Below the pieces are notes generated by a model that made no database searches, was not told where the DNA came from, and worked only from the letters and a program-made list of their open reading frames with translations. From assembly GCF_037975245.1 (NCBI RefSeq), contig NC_092571.1, positions 11,355,917 to 11,419,916 of the forward strand: a DNA stretch of 64,000 bases. Reading direction: 5' to 3'. Position numbers and translations under genes: made by a program. Position 1 is the first letter of the stretch. Every line of letters starts with the position of its first letter. Shown piece after piece: positions 34,950-46,013 of this stretch. This DNA comes from Apostichopus japonicus. Lineage: Eukaryota > Echinodermata > Holothuroidea > Aspidochirotida > Stichopodidae.

Positions 34950-36529
34950 ACTGCTAAATAAATCATTATTAGTATACTGTGGGACTTTGTAGCAAAGCAT
35001 TTATATAGGCTATTATAGTCTTGTATATTGTTTTGTAATGAAGTAACAATTTGGCTGCAATATTTTATGTAATCGCTTCTTAATGGTTCTCAACATTGCC
35101 CACTAAACAGGCTAGGAAGTCAATTAATGGTCACCCATGCTCAAAATTTAATAATCCTTTTACGGTCACTGTAAGAGTAGTTACACACACTGAGACATTT
35201 AATTATTCATTTCTATGACCAGAACCTGCAGGAAAGTACTTTTGAAAACGTCTAAAAAAAAATCACCATAGGCTTACTAAAATTTGGGGTCAATACAGAA
35301 GACTTTTAGCTTGAGTTAAGTGGTTCTCGCGTGGTTTGGTTGCGATACCGTACTAAGATTATTTACGTGAACTCATTTCACTTCCTGTAAGAGCCACTCA
35401 AAGTTGTATTATATTACTTGTAACCCAAAATGTTCACTTTTGAAGTAATTAAAGTCTTACATGTTATTGAAAATCAGAAGTTTATTTCGAGGCATGTACA
35501 AGCATGCACCGTTATATCGCTACTGTGTACATCTGCTATAATTTAGCGTTGTATTAAATACACAGAAAACTCATACAATGGCATATTCGAAGAAATGACT
35601 TTGATTGACCCCCAGTTATCGCTAATAACTTGCCAGTTTTTGCCCCGTACGTTTAGGGAATTATACACGATATATATATACAGTCATCTTTCGGTCTTTT
35701 CCCCTTATTTCTTTTGTATTGTAACATGACTCCTACAAATCTTTTTATATCATAATAAGCTTTAGTTTATAATATTAACAAAGAACAAATTAATTTGTAC
35801 TATTCGAAGAAAACTGCAGAGGAAAAATAACAACGTCAAATTAATAAATAACAAAACAAATAAATGAAATGAAATGACATGAAAAATGAAATGAAATTTT
35901 GGGTTTGTCTTTAGTTTTCCTCTGATTTTGTCTCACTCTATTTCATCCTCTATTAATTTAATCAAAATTTACAGTTTTGAGATGATTTTGGTCAATTTTG
36001 TGGTACCGTTCAATATCAAAATCCCATATCACTGTATAGGTCACAAAAGATTGATTGGTCCAATTTTATTTCGAAAGTCGTTTTTTTTTCATTAAAAATG
36101 TCCAGGTCGCTTTTGAACCGTTTAATTCTGTACTACGAAAAGTGTCCCAGCTATTCTAAGAAATGATTAGTACTACACACCGTTCTGTGGCAATTGTAAA
36201 GTGAGAGTGAATTTGAAGATACCGGTACAAGTGCACGTCACATCAAGGGGGGCCATCGGGGACTTAAGTTGCTCCAGGATGGAAAACACTGAATATCCTT
36301 GTCTTTCAGTTTGTAAAATGCCTCGCACGTTTGCATATTTGATATTCCCCACTTGTGTCTGCTTTTCGTGCCCCAGAAAATCTCTCAAGCAATCTTACGT
36401 CTGTTTATTGTATTTCACAGGCCGACTGTAATATTATGCATTACTTTTTGATGTGTATATGGCCGGCTAGTGATGTCAGTTAGTATTTTGTATAGTACGC
36501 TGAATATATTTTGTATCAAGTATTGCAAC

Positions 36530-36672
36530 CAGTTAGGAAAACATTTCCTATATTTTACTTTCATATCCCGCTTTGCAATTAAGTATAATCGTAATAGCAT
36601 TATGAGTAGTATGACAACAAGTTAGAAACTGTTCATACTGTCAGTATAAGTGCTTTGAAGCATGAGCCCTCG
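36530..36672 (-). mobile_element. MITE family M2, copy 3 (diverged, partial)
   Basis: Begins CAGTTAGGAAAACATTT. Reads as the reverse complement of copies 1 and 2 through GTATGA, AGAAACTGTTCATACTGTCA and GTGCTTTGAAGCATGA. One end is lost. Confidence 0.55.
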
Positions 36673-37907
36673 ATCCCTATAAGGTTGTATATACACTAGA
36701 CCCTCACACGTGAAAACAATTTTTCTATACCATGTCCATGAATATACAATATAAGCCTACTCTATTTGATATTTTATATACATAGATGTTTATACAAAAT
36801 ATATGCTCGACCATACGTAGTGAGTTGCCACTTTATCTGTAGGGATTTCTGTGCTATGTAGAAACATGGTCATACGTGCAGTAGCTATAATGATCGAACA
36901 AATACAGATTGGATTTACTTGAACGTTGTGATATATTGGGTAACAACGTCTGGAATTTTTCTGTAGGAAAATATTTTGCAAGCTGAAAAGGTGCTACAGC
37001 TGGATATTCAGTATATGGCTGGCACCAGACAATCTATTCAATAAACTTCGTTTCCCTTGCGATAGAGAAGATAAGACTAAATCATTCCCTGAATGAACAG
37101 TTATGACGACTTTCGTAATTGAATTTTCAAGTGATCATGCTCGCGTCCTGGCGACCGTTGGCCATTTCTGATAACCACTGACGTACACACGCAGGATTTC
37201 AGAGGTGGTTGCCAAATTTGTATTCCCCGACTGATTTAGATAAAGGCATGAACCTTTATGGAAAGGCGTCCTGAGCCCCGGCGGAGAAGTGGTCTAAGGC
37301 CTCCCCGACTGAAAACAAGAAATCCTCCCATGAAAGTTGTACCCGCCGCGATTGGCGTTGGGATGCAATGCAATCGTTTGTGCATGTGTTGTATTGTGCA
37401 AGTGCATGTGTTGTGCATGTGTTGTGCCTACTGTCTGTTATCTTTTCTTTTCCTTTTCTTCTTTTTGGACTCTATTTCTTTGGCGGGAAAACGTTTGTGT
37501 TTTTGCACTTGTGTGATACTGCCTATGTATTCTCCTTGGGTTGTTCTTGGTCAAAGACATTGTAAGTTGACAAGATTCATTCAAATGGCGATTTGGTGGC
37601 CTTTATGAGGCTATTTCAATTTTTTTTAATTAAATCTGTTCGTACACCGGAATTATCGTGGAATTTTTTTTTAAGGCTTCTCATTTATTTCAATGAATAC
37701 ATATAATGCCGCAGCATCTTAAACACCTTCTTCACATTTGCACCATAAAAAAGAAGAATAAATTAACAAATGTAATCGAAAATGTTTTAATTTTATCATT
37801 ACAATCATTACGGCGTGATATGGTGAAGAATAATGCAATATAAATAGAACAATGTTTCTTTTTCACAGTTATTTCGATATGTTAACAATCATACAGACGG
37901 ATTTTTA

Positions 37908-37913
37908 CTAACT

Positions 37914-37966
<53 letters not shown>
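37908..37966. repeat. CA then TA microsatellite
   Basis: (CA)n followed directly by (TA)n. Confidence 0.95.
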
Positions 37967-37968
<2 letters not shown>

Positions 37969-38396
37969 CATTGTCATCTAACAGTTGTTAAGAAAGATCA
38001 AAGAGTCGGCGCAGATGGTCTAACCCTGCTTTCTATAAGAGGCTTCTTTTCTCTATCGAGAATGCAGGTAGTAAAGTTATTATAAACATGCATCTTTCCG
38101 TCTACGATGTGCCAAGCGTGTCATCATAAATCCTGAAATCGACATATCTCCAATAAAAGTAACGTCTGTTATGCTTTTTTTTTAGGGGGCGGGGGCTCTT
38201 ACAGGGCGAAATTGTCATAGGCGTGGGAAAGCTGCATCAAACCTTTTCCCACAAATGAATTTCTTGTGTTCATATTCGCTTATCTAGATTAAATGGTTCT
38301 GCTTGGAAGAATTCGGAATTATCAAGTAGTTTAACCCACTTTGGCTACTTCCACGTGTGACTTCTCCTTCCTATAGTCAACACAGCTAGGTTAGGT

Positions 38397-38488
38397 AATG
38401 ACCGTTACAAAGACCAGGTATTAGACCAGCTAGGAAGCCCGTGGCGAGGCTGTGAGAGGTCAAATTAATAGTTGCTGTTTCATAAATG
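38397..38488 (-). pseudogene. Decayed copy of the Calx-beta gene membrane exon
   Basis: On the minus strand this reads IYETATINLTSHSLATGFLA, clearly related to IQETSTVNFASDSIATGLVA in the last exon of the Calx-beta gene (45832-46013). DNA identity is roughly three quarters over about 70 bp. The membrane helix is interrupted by a frame change and an early stop. No other Calx-beta exon was seen between 38488 and 45831. It is a remnant of a tandem duplication or of a neighbouring paralogue. Confidence 0.65.
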
Positions 38489-39160
38489 ATATGTATATAT
38501 TGCTAAGAAGTTCATGAATTAACTTCACAAGTTTGTTAACATGTTTACTTGGAAAGCCATATTTCGCAAGAGCCTCACGCACCTGGCTCTCCAGTTGTTT
38601 GTATCTCTGGAATCTTAACAAAAGCCATATTACGCAAGATCCGGTAACGGTCGCGCTAACGATATCACCGGTGGAATCTTATTCGAAGCGAATCTGTATC
38701 CAGAGCCGTATGGTCGTTCTCACTGCTTTTAGTGACGCTGTCAGGGCCTTGTTATGTCTGTCGTCTTGTATCTCGATCTTCTTCCTTAAATTATTTTCGG
38801 GAAGTTTCTGAGAAGGTTTCTTTATTTGACAGACTTTCCTATCAATTTTCAATCGTTAACACCTGCTGCCTATACTATACTTCCACTGGATTCGGACACT
38901 ATTGATGAAAGGACTTAAATTTCCAATTTGTTAAACTTGCCACCTAGTTTCACCCAATTTCGAGGCTCCTTCCCGGAAAGCGAACTCCCCAAACTTCTCG
39001 GTAGCCAACGCCGTTTCTGGAATGCGAACTTGCCAACGTTACAGTAGCCACAGTAGCCAGCGTTGCCGTTGACGAGCGTTCCTGGAGGTACGGTATACCT
39101 CCTCGCGCTTTAGCATTGATTATGTAAGTTTTTTTCTTAATTTGTAATGTACCGGTGCCT

Positions 39161-39230
39161 AATAAATATATATATATATATAATAAATGTATATATATAT
39201 ATATATATATAATAAATATATATATATATA

Positions 39231-39268
<38 letters not shown>

Positions 39269-39515
39269 AGATATATATAGCCTATATATATATATATAGC
39301 CTATATATATATATAGCCTATATATATATATATATATCTATATATATATCTATCTATCTATCTATATAGATATATATATCTATATAGATAGATATATATA
39401 TATATATAGATATATATTATAGGCTTTATATATATATATATATATAGGCTATATATATAGGCTATATATAGGCTATATATGTATATATATTTATATAAAT
39501 ATAAATATATAGTAT
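39161..39515. repeat. AT-rich palindromic satellite
   Basis: (TA)n with ordered markers: AGCCTATA blocks on the left half, TATAGGCT blocks on the right half, and CTATCTATCTATATAGATAT with its complement in the middle. The two halves are inverted copies, so the tract could extrude as a cruciform. Confidence 0.85.
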
Positions 39516-40194
39516 CTCTTATTGTTTGTATTTATTGGAAGCAATAAAATTATGTTAACGTATAATTGAAGTCTCTGTCTCCTCTGTCTTGACTCTTCTT
39601 TAACCATTCCCGCAAACTTGTATCTGACTTCGTAACAAATTATAAAGAAGAACCACGTGTATTCCAAAACGAAACAATTGACAAATAAGGAGTAGCATGA
39701 TGGGCTGATAATTGACGCACTTAAGGGTTTGACTAACGATGTCTATCAACGAACAATCCAAAATCACTCAACTGTATGCGTTTTTCATATATGTATAGTT
39801 CCCCGGAAATGTCATGATCTAAAAATATTTATTGTTCTGTGTCTATGCAATGTACAATCGAGCAGAATTTGACCACAAAATGTCTGCCGTGTCAAGTTCT
39901 TTCATACCCCTAAATTGACACATTCGTCTAAGCTAACTGTACTGTAGGCCTAAGTATATACATCCATTGACTTTGGATACTGTTTGCTATGCTCTGAGCC
40001 TCTAAGCTCAGACAGGTCAGGTCCCAGAGAGTATAGTGATATTATATTGAGGTAATTTTGGTTACTTTAGGGAGTAAGATTTCCAAATGCCAAAAAAATG
40101 TGCAAAACTGCGAAGGGGGGGGGGGGGGTGTTAAAAGCTTGAAACAACATTTGATCAGCATATACCTAAATTGGATTAAAACTCTTGTTGTCAG

Positions 40195-40794
40195 TATACG
40201 TATCTTACAACAGCTTCAAGCTCATCTTGACAACTTCATCCAAGAATTGAATGCAACATTTACCATGCAGGTAAGTACTTGTGTCACAGTCTGTTACCTT
40301 GTCTAATAATTGCTTGTTGATTATATATTTCTTCCATCCGTATTACAGGGGGCGCTCTCCAGCCGACTACGCATGTCCAAAGGTAACTGCGCGTGTGTTT
40401 TAGGTGACAACATGTATTTGCATAACTAAATTCCTGCACCTCAGGTGCCTATTGTATTTAATCATGCATGGAGAGTGTGCCCTATTGTTAGTCTGATACA
40501 GCGTTTGTACCCTTACTATAGAGTGACATTCTTTACCTTTATGTATATTTGCGTTGGATTGGTTTGGCCGTTGAGATAGGGAGCACGGAAAGAGAGGGGA
40601 GGAGTAAAGAGCAGAATGACATTTTAACTGTTCACGTCTTAATTTGTACCGGTACTTGTTGTGTAATACAGGCTATGTACAGGACCCCGTCACACTTGTA
40701 TTATGTTCTTCTTTTATCAATCGATTTTCATCCTACCGATTTGTTTTATTTACTAGAGCAACAGCTTGGTTTAACTCTCAAAATCAAAGTGCTG
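40195..40794 (+). other. Exon-like segments upstream of the MULE relic
   Basis: Three short open segments have AG/GT borders and mutually compatible phases: 40195-40270 (ILQQLQAHLDNFIQELNATF), 40349-40382 (ALSSRLRMSK) and 40757-40794 (QQLGLTLKIKVL). They could lead into the open frame at 40897 and so be the 5' part of the MULE gene or of a host gene. No family is recognised. Confidence 0.25.
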
Positions 40795-40937
40795 GTGAGT
40801 GTTTTTCATTTATTACATTATGACCCTCTAACAGTGTGCTTCTAAGTGTTCACATTGGCATGCTACATCTGAGATCGTTCATTCCATCTTATGCAGGACA
40901 TATATTATATTATAAATTCCTTTCTGGAATTTCTTCT

Positions 40938-41614
40938 TACAGGTACGCTGATACCACTTTTAAGGTATGCCGATCTCCCTTCAGCCAACTTTTTTTCAAT
41001 CCATGCTTTCATACAGCAAGGGAAAAACATCAAGCAATTACCTCTACTTTTTTGCTATAATGTCTCGCAGAAGAAGGACAAATTAAAGAAAAGTCCTGAA
41101 AGCAGTGAAGAATGCCCCCCCCCCCTACAGAACCCAGGGTGAGGTGAATGATGATGGATTTCGAGGCAGCTTCATGGAGAGGAGCTCAATTCATCTTTAG
41201 GGATGTCACCATTCTGGGCAGCAATTTTCACTGGCGTCAAGCAGTTTGGAGAAAGGTAAATAAAGAAAATGTCTTTATTTCATTGGAAAAGTTTTCGGTG
41301 GAAATATGTATGTCTCGTTTTATATGTTTTGTTATATGTTATTTTTAGTAACATCCAACTATCAACCTTTCTTTTGTAGGTGCAAAATTTAGGCCTACGG
41401 ACGGCTTACCTTGATGACAGTGGGTCACAGGCCTTCATAACAAAAAATGATGGCTCTGCTCATGCTGCCAGTGGGACAAATCCGGCCCCAGTTTGATATT
41501 CTGGCAGGGGAGGCATCATCAGATCAAATGAAGGCCCTCTGTACATATATCCGGGAGACCGGGATTGGCCATGGACTGTGGGCACCTGATGCATGGTGCA
41601 TGTATCCATGGTGA
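40938..41614 (+). pseudogene. MULE (Mutator-like) transposase relic
   Basis: Reads YADTTFKVCRSPFSQLF, then after a frame change in a T run SIHAFIQQGKNIKQLPLLF. This is followed by a break near 41130 and MMDFEAASWRGAQFIF with SNFHWRQAVWRK. A 123-bp GT-AG intron separates this from VQNLGLRTAYLDDSG (41381 on), then LPVGQIRPQFDIL, YIRETGI and LWAPDAW before the stop at 41612-41614. The order DGTF-like, FSIHAF, VMMDFE-x-A, FHW-x-QA-x-WRK is that of MULE DDE transposases. At least two frame breaks make it inactive. No terminal repeats were found. Confidence 0.75.
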
Positions 41615-43226
41615 ATGATGCATGTACTGATTCATGGTGAATGTATCGGAGATCCATCAATACAAAACATGATGTAGAAGGTAATAGATTGATAGGAGTT
41701 GATACTTTATATCCTTTAACTAATTGTTTGAACTATATCTTTTTAATAGTCATATTACAAAATGCATTACATTAATAACTAAACTTGTTGCAGACTTTGC
41801 TCAATTTATATTAACAGCTATTTAACTTGTTTCTTTACAGGGTGGCACCATGCATGCTCTCAACAAGAAGGTAAGGGGCTAAAAGTCCATTTTATTCTCT
41901 GGTGTGGGCCATGTTTGAGGCAGCCAGCTATGTCAAACTTCAAGTTCTGCTCGTGTCAGAGGGCAATTTAAATAGAGTGGAGAGAAAAGGCTACAAAAAC
42001 ATCCAGAAAATGATTATTAAATTATTGGGACGAATTTGAGCAGGGGACACGCTCTACAAATAGGTTGCTGCTCATGTGCCAAGATGCTGGGCAATTTGGA
42101 TGCAGAACACCAGTAGAGCTGCAGGTAACAGGAACTAAGTCATCGCCTGTCCCTACGGGGAGAAAGGAGGGCATGGGCAGGGACTTGGGGGTATAGGTCC
42201 CAAGTGCGCTCAACCATAATTAACTCTTAAAGTGCTGTTGTTGCATTTGAACGTCAATAGGAGACAGGTTATTTTGGTTTTAAATTGAAATACACAATGA
42301 CAGAGAAATGCCTTTTTATTTCATTTAACACCTATTTTAAGTAAATGTATTATACTTGTTTTATTTGTGAAATACACTTTATAACTGCTTAGAAACCACT
42401 CTCTTTCTCTCTCTATCTTTGTGTCTGAATATATATAATCGAACGGTTGAAGTTCTCCTGAAAGCCATGTTGACCCACCAAAATACATGGTGTAACGAAA
42501 ACGACTGTATTCATTAATTTTGTTTTTACTCTTCTTTATTGTTGAAACAACGGCTGCGGAGCTTAGTCTACGCCTTGTGACATTTCATGACACAGCCGCG
42601 CTCGTCAGTCGTTGATTCACATATGTTTTCACTGTTGGAATATTCCATGGAAAGTTTCCGCATATGCGTATGTTAAGAAAAGACATGTGCTGGGAGTCGA
42701 CCAGAAGAACAGCAGCCGGGTAGGGCGTATTTCATGTAAGTAGCCTAGGCTGATTTGATAAAAGAAACCCCTAATTTTTAGCTTAATTCAGATCTATTCC
42801 AGCACAATTTACTGATGAAGGTTACAAAGCAAACACATATTTCAAGAGCATATATGTGTTCAATCTGGAGTTTACTACGGAATGTAACAACCGTTTTAGA
42901 CAAATTCCCCAACCCCAGCTCCCACGTTTGCTTCTCACTTCGCGGGCTTAGGTCCATTGTTACTAACTTGGACGATACAGTTCACAAACACATACTGAAA
43001 CAGGATATGAATTATGACTTAACAAACTTCGATATGGCGTGAAGGTGAAAATGGTGAGCTGCTGTAACAATTTGGTCTTGCTAAGTTTCATCTTTTAGGG
43101 AGTGTCTTTTGTGATATTTTCTCATTACTCTGTTGTATTCTTTTGGGAAAAAAAATCATACAGAGCGAGAATATATAGGGTTATGTGTTTATAGTATTAC
43201 GTCGGTGGGTATTGTGGGAAGCAGGA
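41615..43226. other. Intergenic, no gene recognised
   Basis: A short tandem of GCATGTA/CATGGTGAATG units lies at 41590-41650. The 42020-42213 and 42815-43042 ORFs have no splice support or recognisable domain. Confidence 0.4.
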
Positions 43227-43934
43227 CACTTCACCCAACAACCATTTCGCCCAACTGCCATTTCGCCCAACCTTACCATTTCGCCCAACCAGCCTGGTCA
43301 TTTCGCCCAACCAGCCTGGTCATTTCGCCCAACCAGCCTGGTCATTTCGCCCAACCAGCCTGGTCATTTCGCCCAACCAGCCTGGTCATTTCGCCCAACC
43401 AGCCTGGTCATTTCGCCCAACCTTTATTAAATATGATACTTGAAAAGGAAACGTTCGGGAATTGTTAACGTTACAGGATATACGAACCGAATATTGAGGA
43501 AACTTGAGGATCGATCAGTGTATTAGGGGTTAGGTTTGATAGGTTTTTATGATTCCCCGTGTTTGTATAATAATATAACTTCCATTGTATGCGTAAACGC
43601 CTAAGGTAGTGTAATCCTCCCATTATACCCGAAATAACTGCTCAGACTCCGATCGATATCGAGCGAACCTCACGTTTTTATTTACCTATTACGAAGTAAC
43701 CTAATCCAAAATAAATCAAATTGAACTAGTGGAATAGAAAAAGTAATATTGTTCTGACTGAATATTAGTAAAAATAAGGTTGGGCGAAATGACCAACACG
43801 GATGGGCGAAATGACCATGCTGGTTGGGCGAAATGACTATGATGGTTGGGCGAAATGACCATGCTGGTTGGGCGAAATGACCAGGCTGGTTGGGCGAAAT
43901 GGCAGTTGGGCGAAATGGTTGTTGGGCGAAGTGA
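43227..43934. mobile_element. Foldback element with minisatellite arms
   Basis: The left arm (43227-43430) consists of 22-bp units CATTTCGCCCAACCAGCCTGGT. The right arm (about 43779-43934) is the reverse complement of the same unit. Outer ends match in order: CACTTC(A/G)CCCAACAACC, then a unit with TGCC, then the array. The spacer is about 350 bp, unique and AT-rich. Long inverted arms built of short repeats are the structure of foldback transposons. No target duplication was found. Confidence 0.7.
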
Positions 43935-43989
43935 CTAGAAAGCGTATCGAAAACTACAACATAATAAGGTGGCGCTGTTTAACTTTTTT

Positions 43990-44206
43990 CTAATAGGGTT
44001 GTGAATGAGTGGAATAGTTTGCCTGAGAAAGTTGTACTTGCAAGTAGTGTCAATGGGTTTAAGAATGCTTTGGACAAGCACTTTAAGCATTGTAATCGGG
44101 TCTGAGTGTTTGTGTCTTCAGTTTTTTCCCTCTCTTTATAGGGTCCTTGATGGGGACTTAAGTGTCCCTCCTGATCCTTTTTTCTACTAAACTAAACTAA
44201 ACTAAA
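43990..44206 (+). mobile_element. 5'-truncated LINE, reverse transcriptase ORF end
   Basis: Frame ending at TGA 44103-44105 reads RVVNEWNSLPEKVVLASSVN and then GFKNALDKHF, the typical C-terminal end of non-LTR retrotransposon polyproteins. A short 3' UTR and a tail of ACTAA repeats (44186-44204) follow. The rest of the element is absent. It abuts the right arm of the foldback element. Confidence 0.7.
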
Positions 44207-44326
44207 AATAATAATCACCGCCACTTGTACGCAATCATCATTCCTCTTCCGTACCTAAGCTATCCTAATAATAATCAAGTCTCGGTGCTAAATTTTATCT
44301 TCTCCATCCTCCTAAGTCATTTTAAT

Positions 44327-44425
44327 ATGCCTAAACAGTTCCGTAAGCCAATCTGCTCCTCAAATAAACTCGCTGACAAAATAAAGAAGTCGAACGCCGC
44401 ATTTGAAACGGAAGTTAACAGAGAT
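44327..44425 (+). other. Possible isolated first exon
   Basis: ATG ORF MPKQFRKPICSSNKLADKIK continuing to a perfect donor (GAT before GTAAGT). No partner exon was found downstream before the Calx-beta gene. May be chance. Confidence 0.2.
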
Positions 44426-45114
44426 GTAAGTTCTTGGTATGAATAGTAGTAACCTACAAAGTAGAGCCCTTGTTGTGTCGCGTAAATCTGACAATTAGGC
44501 CTACTACTAAATCTCACGATGTTGTCTAGTGAGACTGTATACAGGTAAATATATAAAGAGACCACGAGGTGACACAAAACTGCCAGGTGTGCTAATATGA
44601 CCACAATTTGCAGAAGCTTTTCACATCTTCTTTGACAGTTACGTATGATCCATTGTTTACAAAGGCTACACTTCACTGTAGTTTGCTACCATCAAGAAAT
44701 GCTTCATTAATTAGTCATTTAAATGCATATATATATATATAGATAGATAGATGGGTCATTCCATATCAAACCACCAAATTTTGGAGTATGTTTTGGTTCG
44801 ACATCTTTCAAACAAGTTACCAAAATTACCACAACAAAATAAGCATATTCTGCATTACTTCAAAATTGGCCGATATATCACACTTTGAAATTCCGCAGCT
44901 TGTCTCCACAGTGCAGGGCATTTTAGCATTTTCTAAACTATGTTGTCCAGTCCAAACAATACAAAAGAATGATTACAATGCTTTCCTGTATTATATTTGC
45001 AACTTGTGCAGCTCTAAAGATGCTATTTCATGCTACGATTCAGTAAATAATATTTGCATATACTGTCTGCTTCTGGTTTATTTAAAATACCATAGTGTAT
45101 GCAGTGAATTTATT

Positions 45115-45468
45115 CAGTGGCGTATAACTGTAGTTTAAGGGGGGGGGGGGGTGCGGTTCAAGAGATACCGCTGGGGTACTTTATCCTTACTTCATCTATG
45201 CTGAACTTGACGCTAAGCCGTAAATGCAAAGTTATAATATGAGAAAAGGCCACATGATCTGCCAGTACTGAACGGTGTACTGAATTTGACAACTAGAATA
45301 GCCAGTAAATTAGTAATTTGAATTAAACAGACTAAGGTATATCCCACGTTTGGGATTCTTTTAATTATTCATACAAAACATGACTGGCAGTTGTGATCCG
45401 CCTGCTTCAAATTTCAGAGCAAATCCTTGGACATTGCGTTCAATGAACCGCCTATCGCTACGCCTCTG
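45115..45468 (+). mobile_element. Non-autonomous hAT element, family H4, copy 1
   Basis: Starts CAGTGGCGTATAACTG and ends CTATCGCTACGCCTCTG. Flanks AATTTATT (45107-45114) and ATTTTATT (45469-45476) match at 7 of 8. Contains a G run. The right target duplication provides a TTTATT, which on the minus strand is an AATAAA about 360 bp past the Calx-beta stop. Confidence 0.8.
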
Positions 45469-45831
45469 ATTTTATTGCCACCATTTCAATCGGTCCGGGC
45501 TCTCATGGATTAAAACTGATCATAAAGTTACTGTATCCACCACAGTCTCGATGTAAGTGCCTCACAAGGCATTTTGACGTAATGTAACCGTACTAGAGAA
45601 GTAGTAACTATAACGAGGCATAGCCATCCCTTTCAGTATTACTTTGAAGTTCTAATATGTTTTCTTTTGGATTATCGAATTTACTGATTGGTCCTTTTGG
45701 AAGAAACGGATGAAATCAAATCTAGTCACTTCAGGCAAAGATCTACTGCACTACACCAGCTGAGTATGTATCTAATCCATTAATTAGTAAGCTATGGCGG
45801 ATGATGATCTCAGCACAGCTTATTCCTCGTC

Positions 45832-46013
45832 TTATTTCTTCTTTTTGATCACAACAGATATGCCAAGTAGCATTCCCGTTACCATGACAACAAAGAGGGA
45901 GGAAACAAGACCAGCCACCAAGCCCGTAGCGATGCTGTCAGAGGCAAAGTTCACAGTTGATGTCTCTTGAATGAGATTTCCATCTACGCTTCGTTCGTTG
46001 CGGATGTTAAATT
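45832..46013 (-). CDS. Last exon of the Calx-beta gene: membrane helix and tail
   Basis: Follows the acceptor TTGCCCATAG on the minus strand; its first two bases complete a phase-1 codon. It encodes a stalk, one hydrophobic helix and the C-terminus VVIKKKK, with TAA at 45832-45834. Lys at positions -3 and -4 fits a KKXX endoplasmic-reticulum retrieval signal, though it could equally be a simple stop-transfer anchor. Confidence 0.85.

Larger units (their letters stand above)
34950..38396. other. Intergenic, no gene recognised
   Basis: Contains an AATGAAATG-rich patch (about 35865-35900), the M2 MITE copy, a dispersed fragment at 37213-37262 shared with 53475-53540, and a CA/TA microsatellite. 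ORFs here are short, lack splice support and match nothing I know. Confidence 0.45.

Noticed and set aside
38533-38811. 92-codon plus-strand ORF next to the orphan membrane exon
   Set aside because: Checked as a possible further Calx-beta exon on either strand; no Calx-beta motif or fitting splice sites.
43133-43468. ORF with repeated PAWSFRPTSLVISPNQ-like text, and array taken as CRISPR-like
   Set aside because: It is a 22-bp minisatellite arm of a foldback element; units are contiguous without unique spacers, and the genome is animal.
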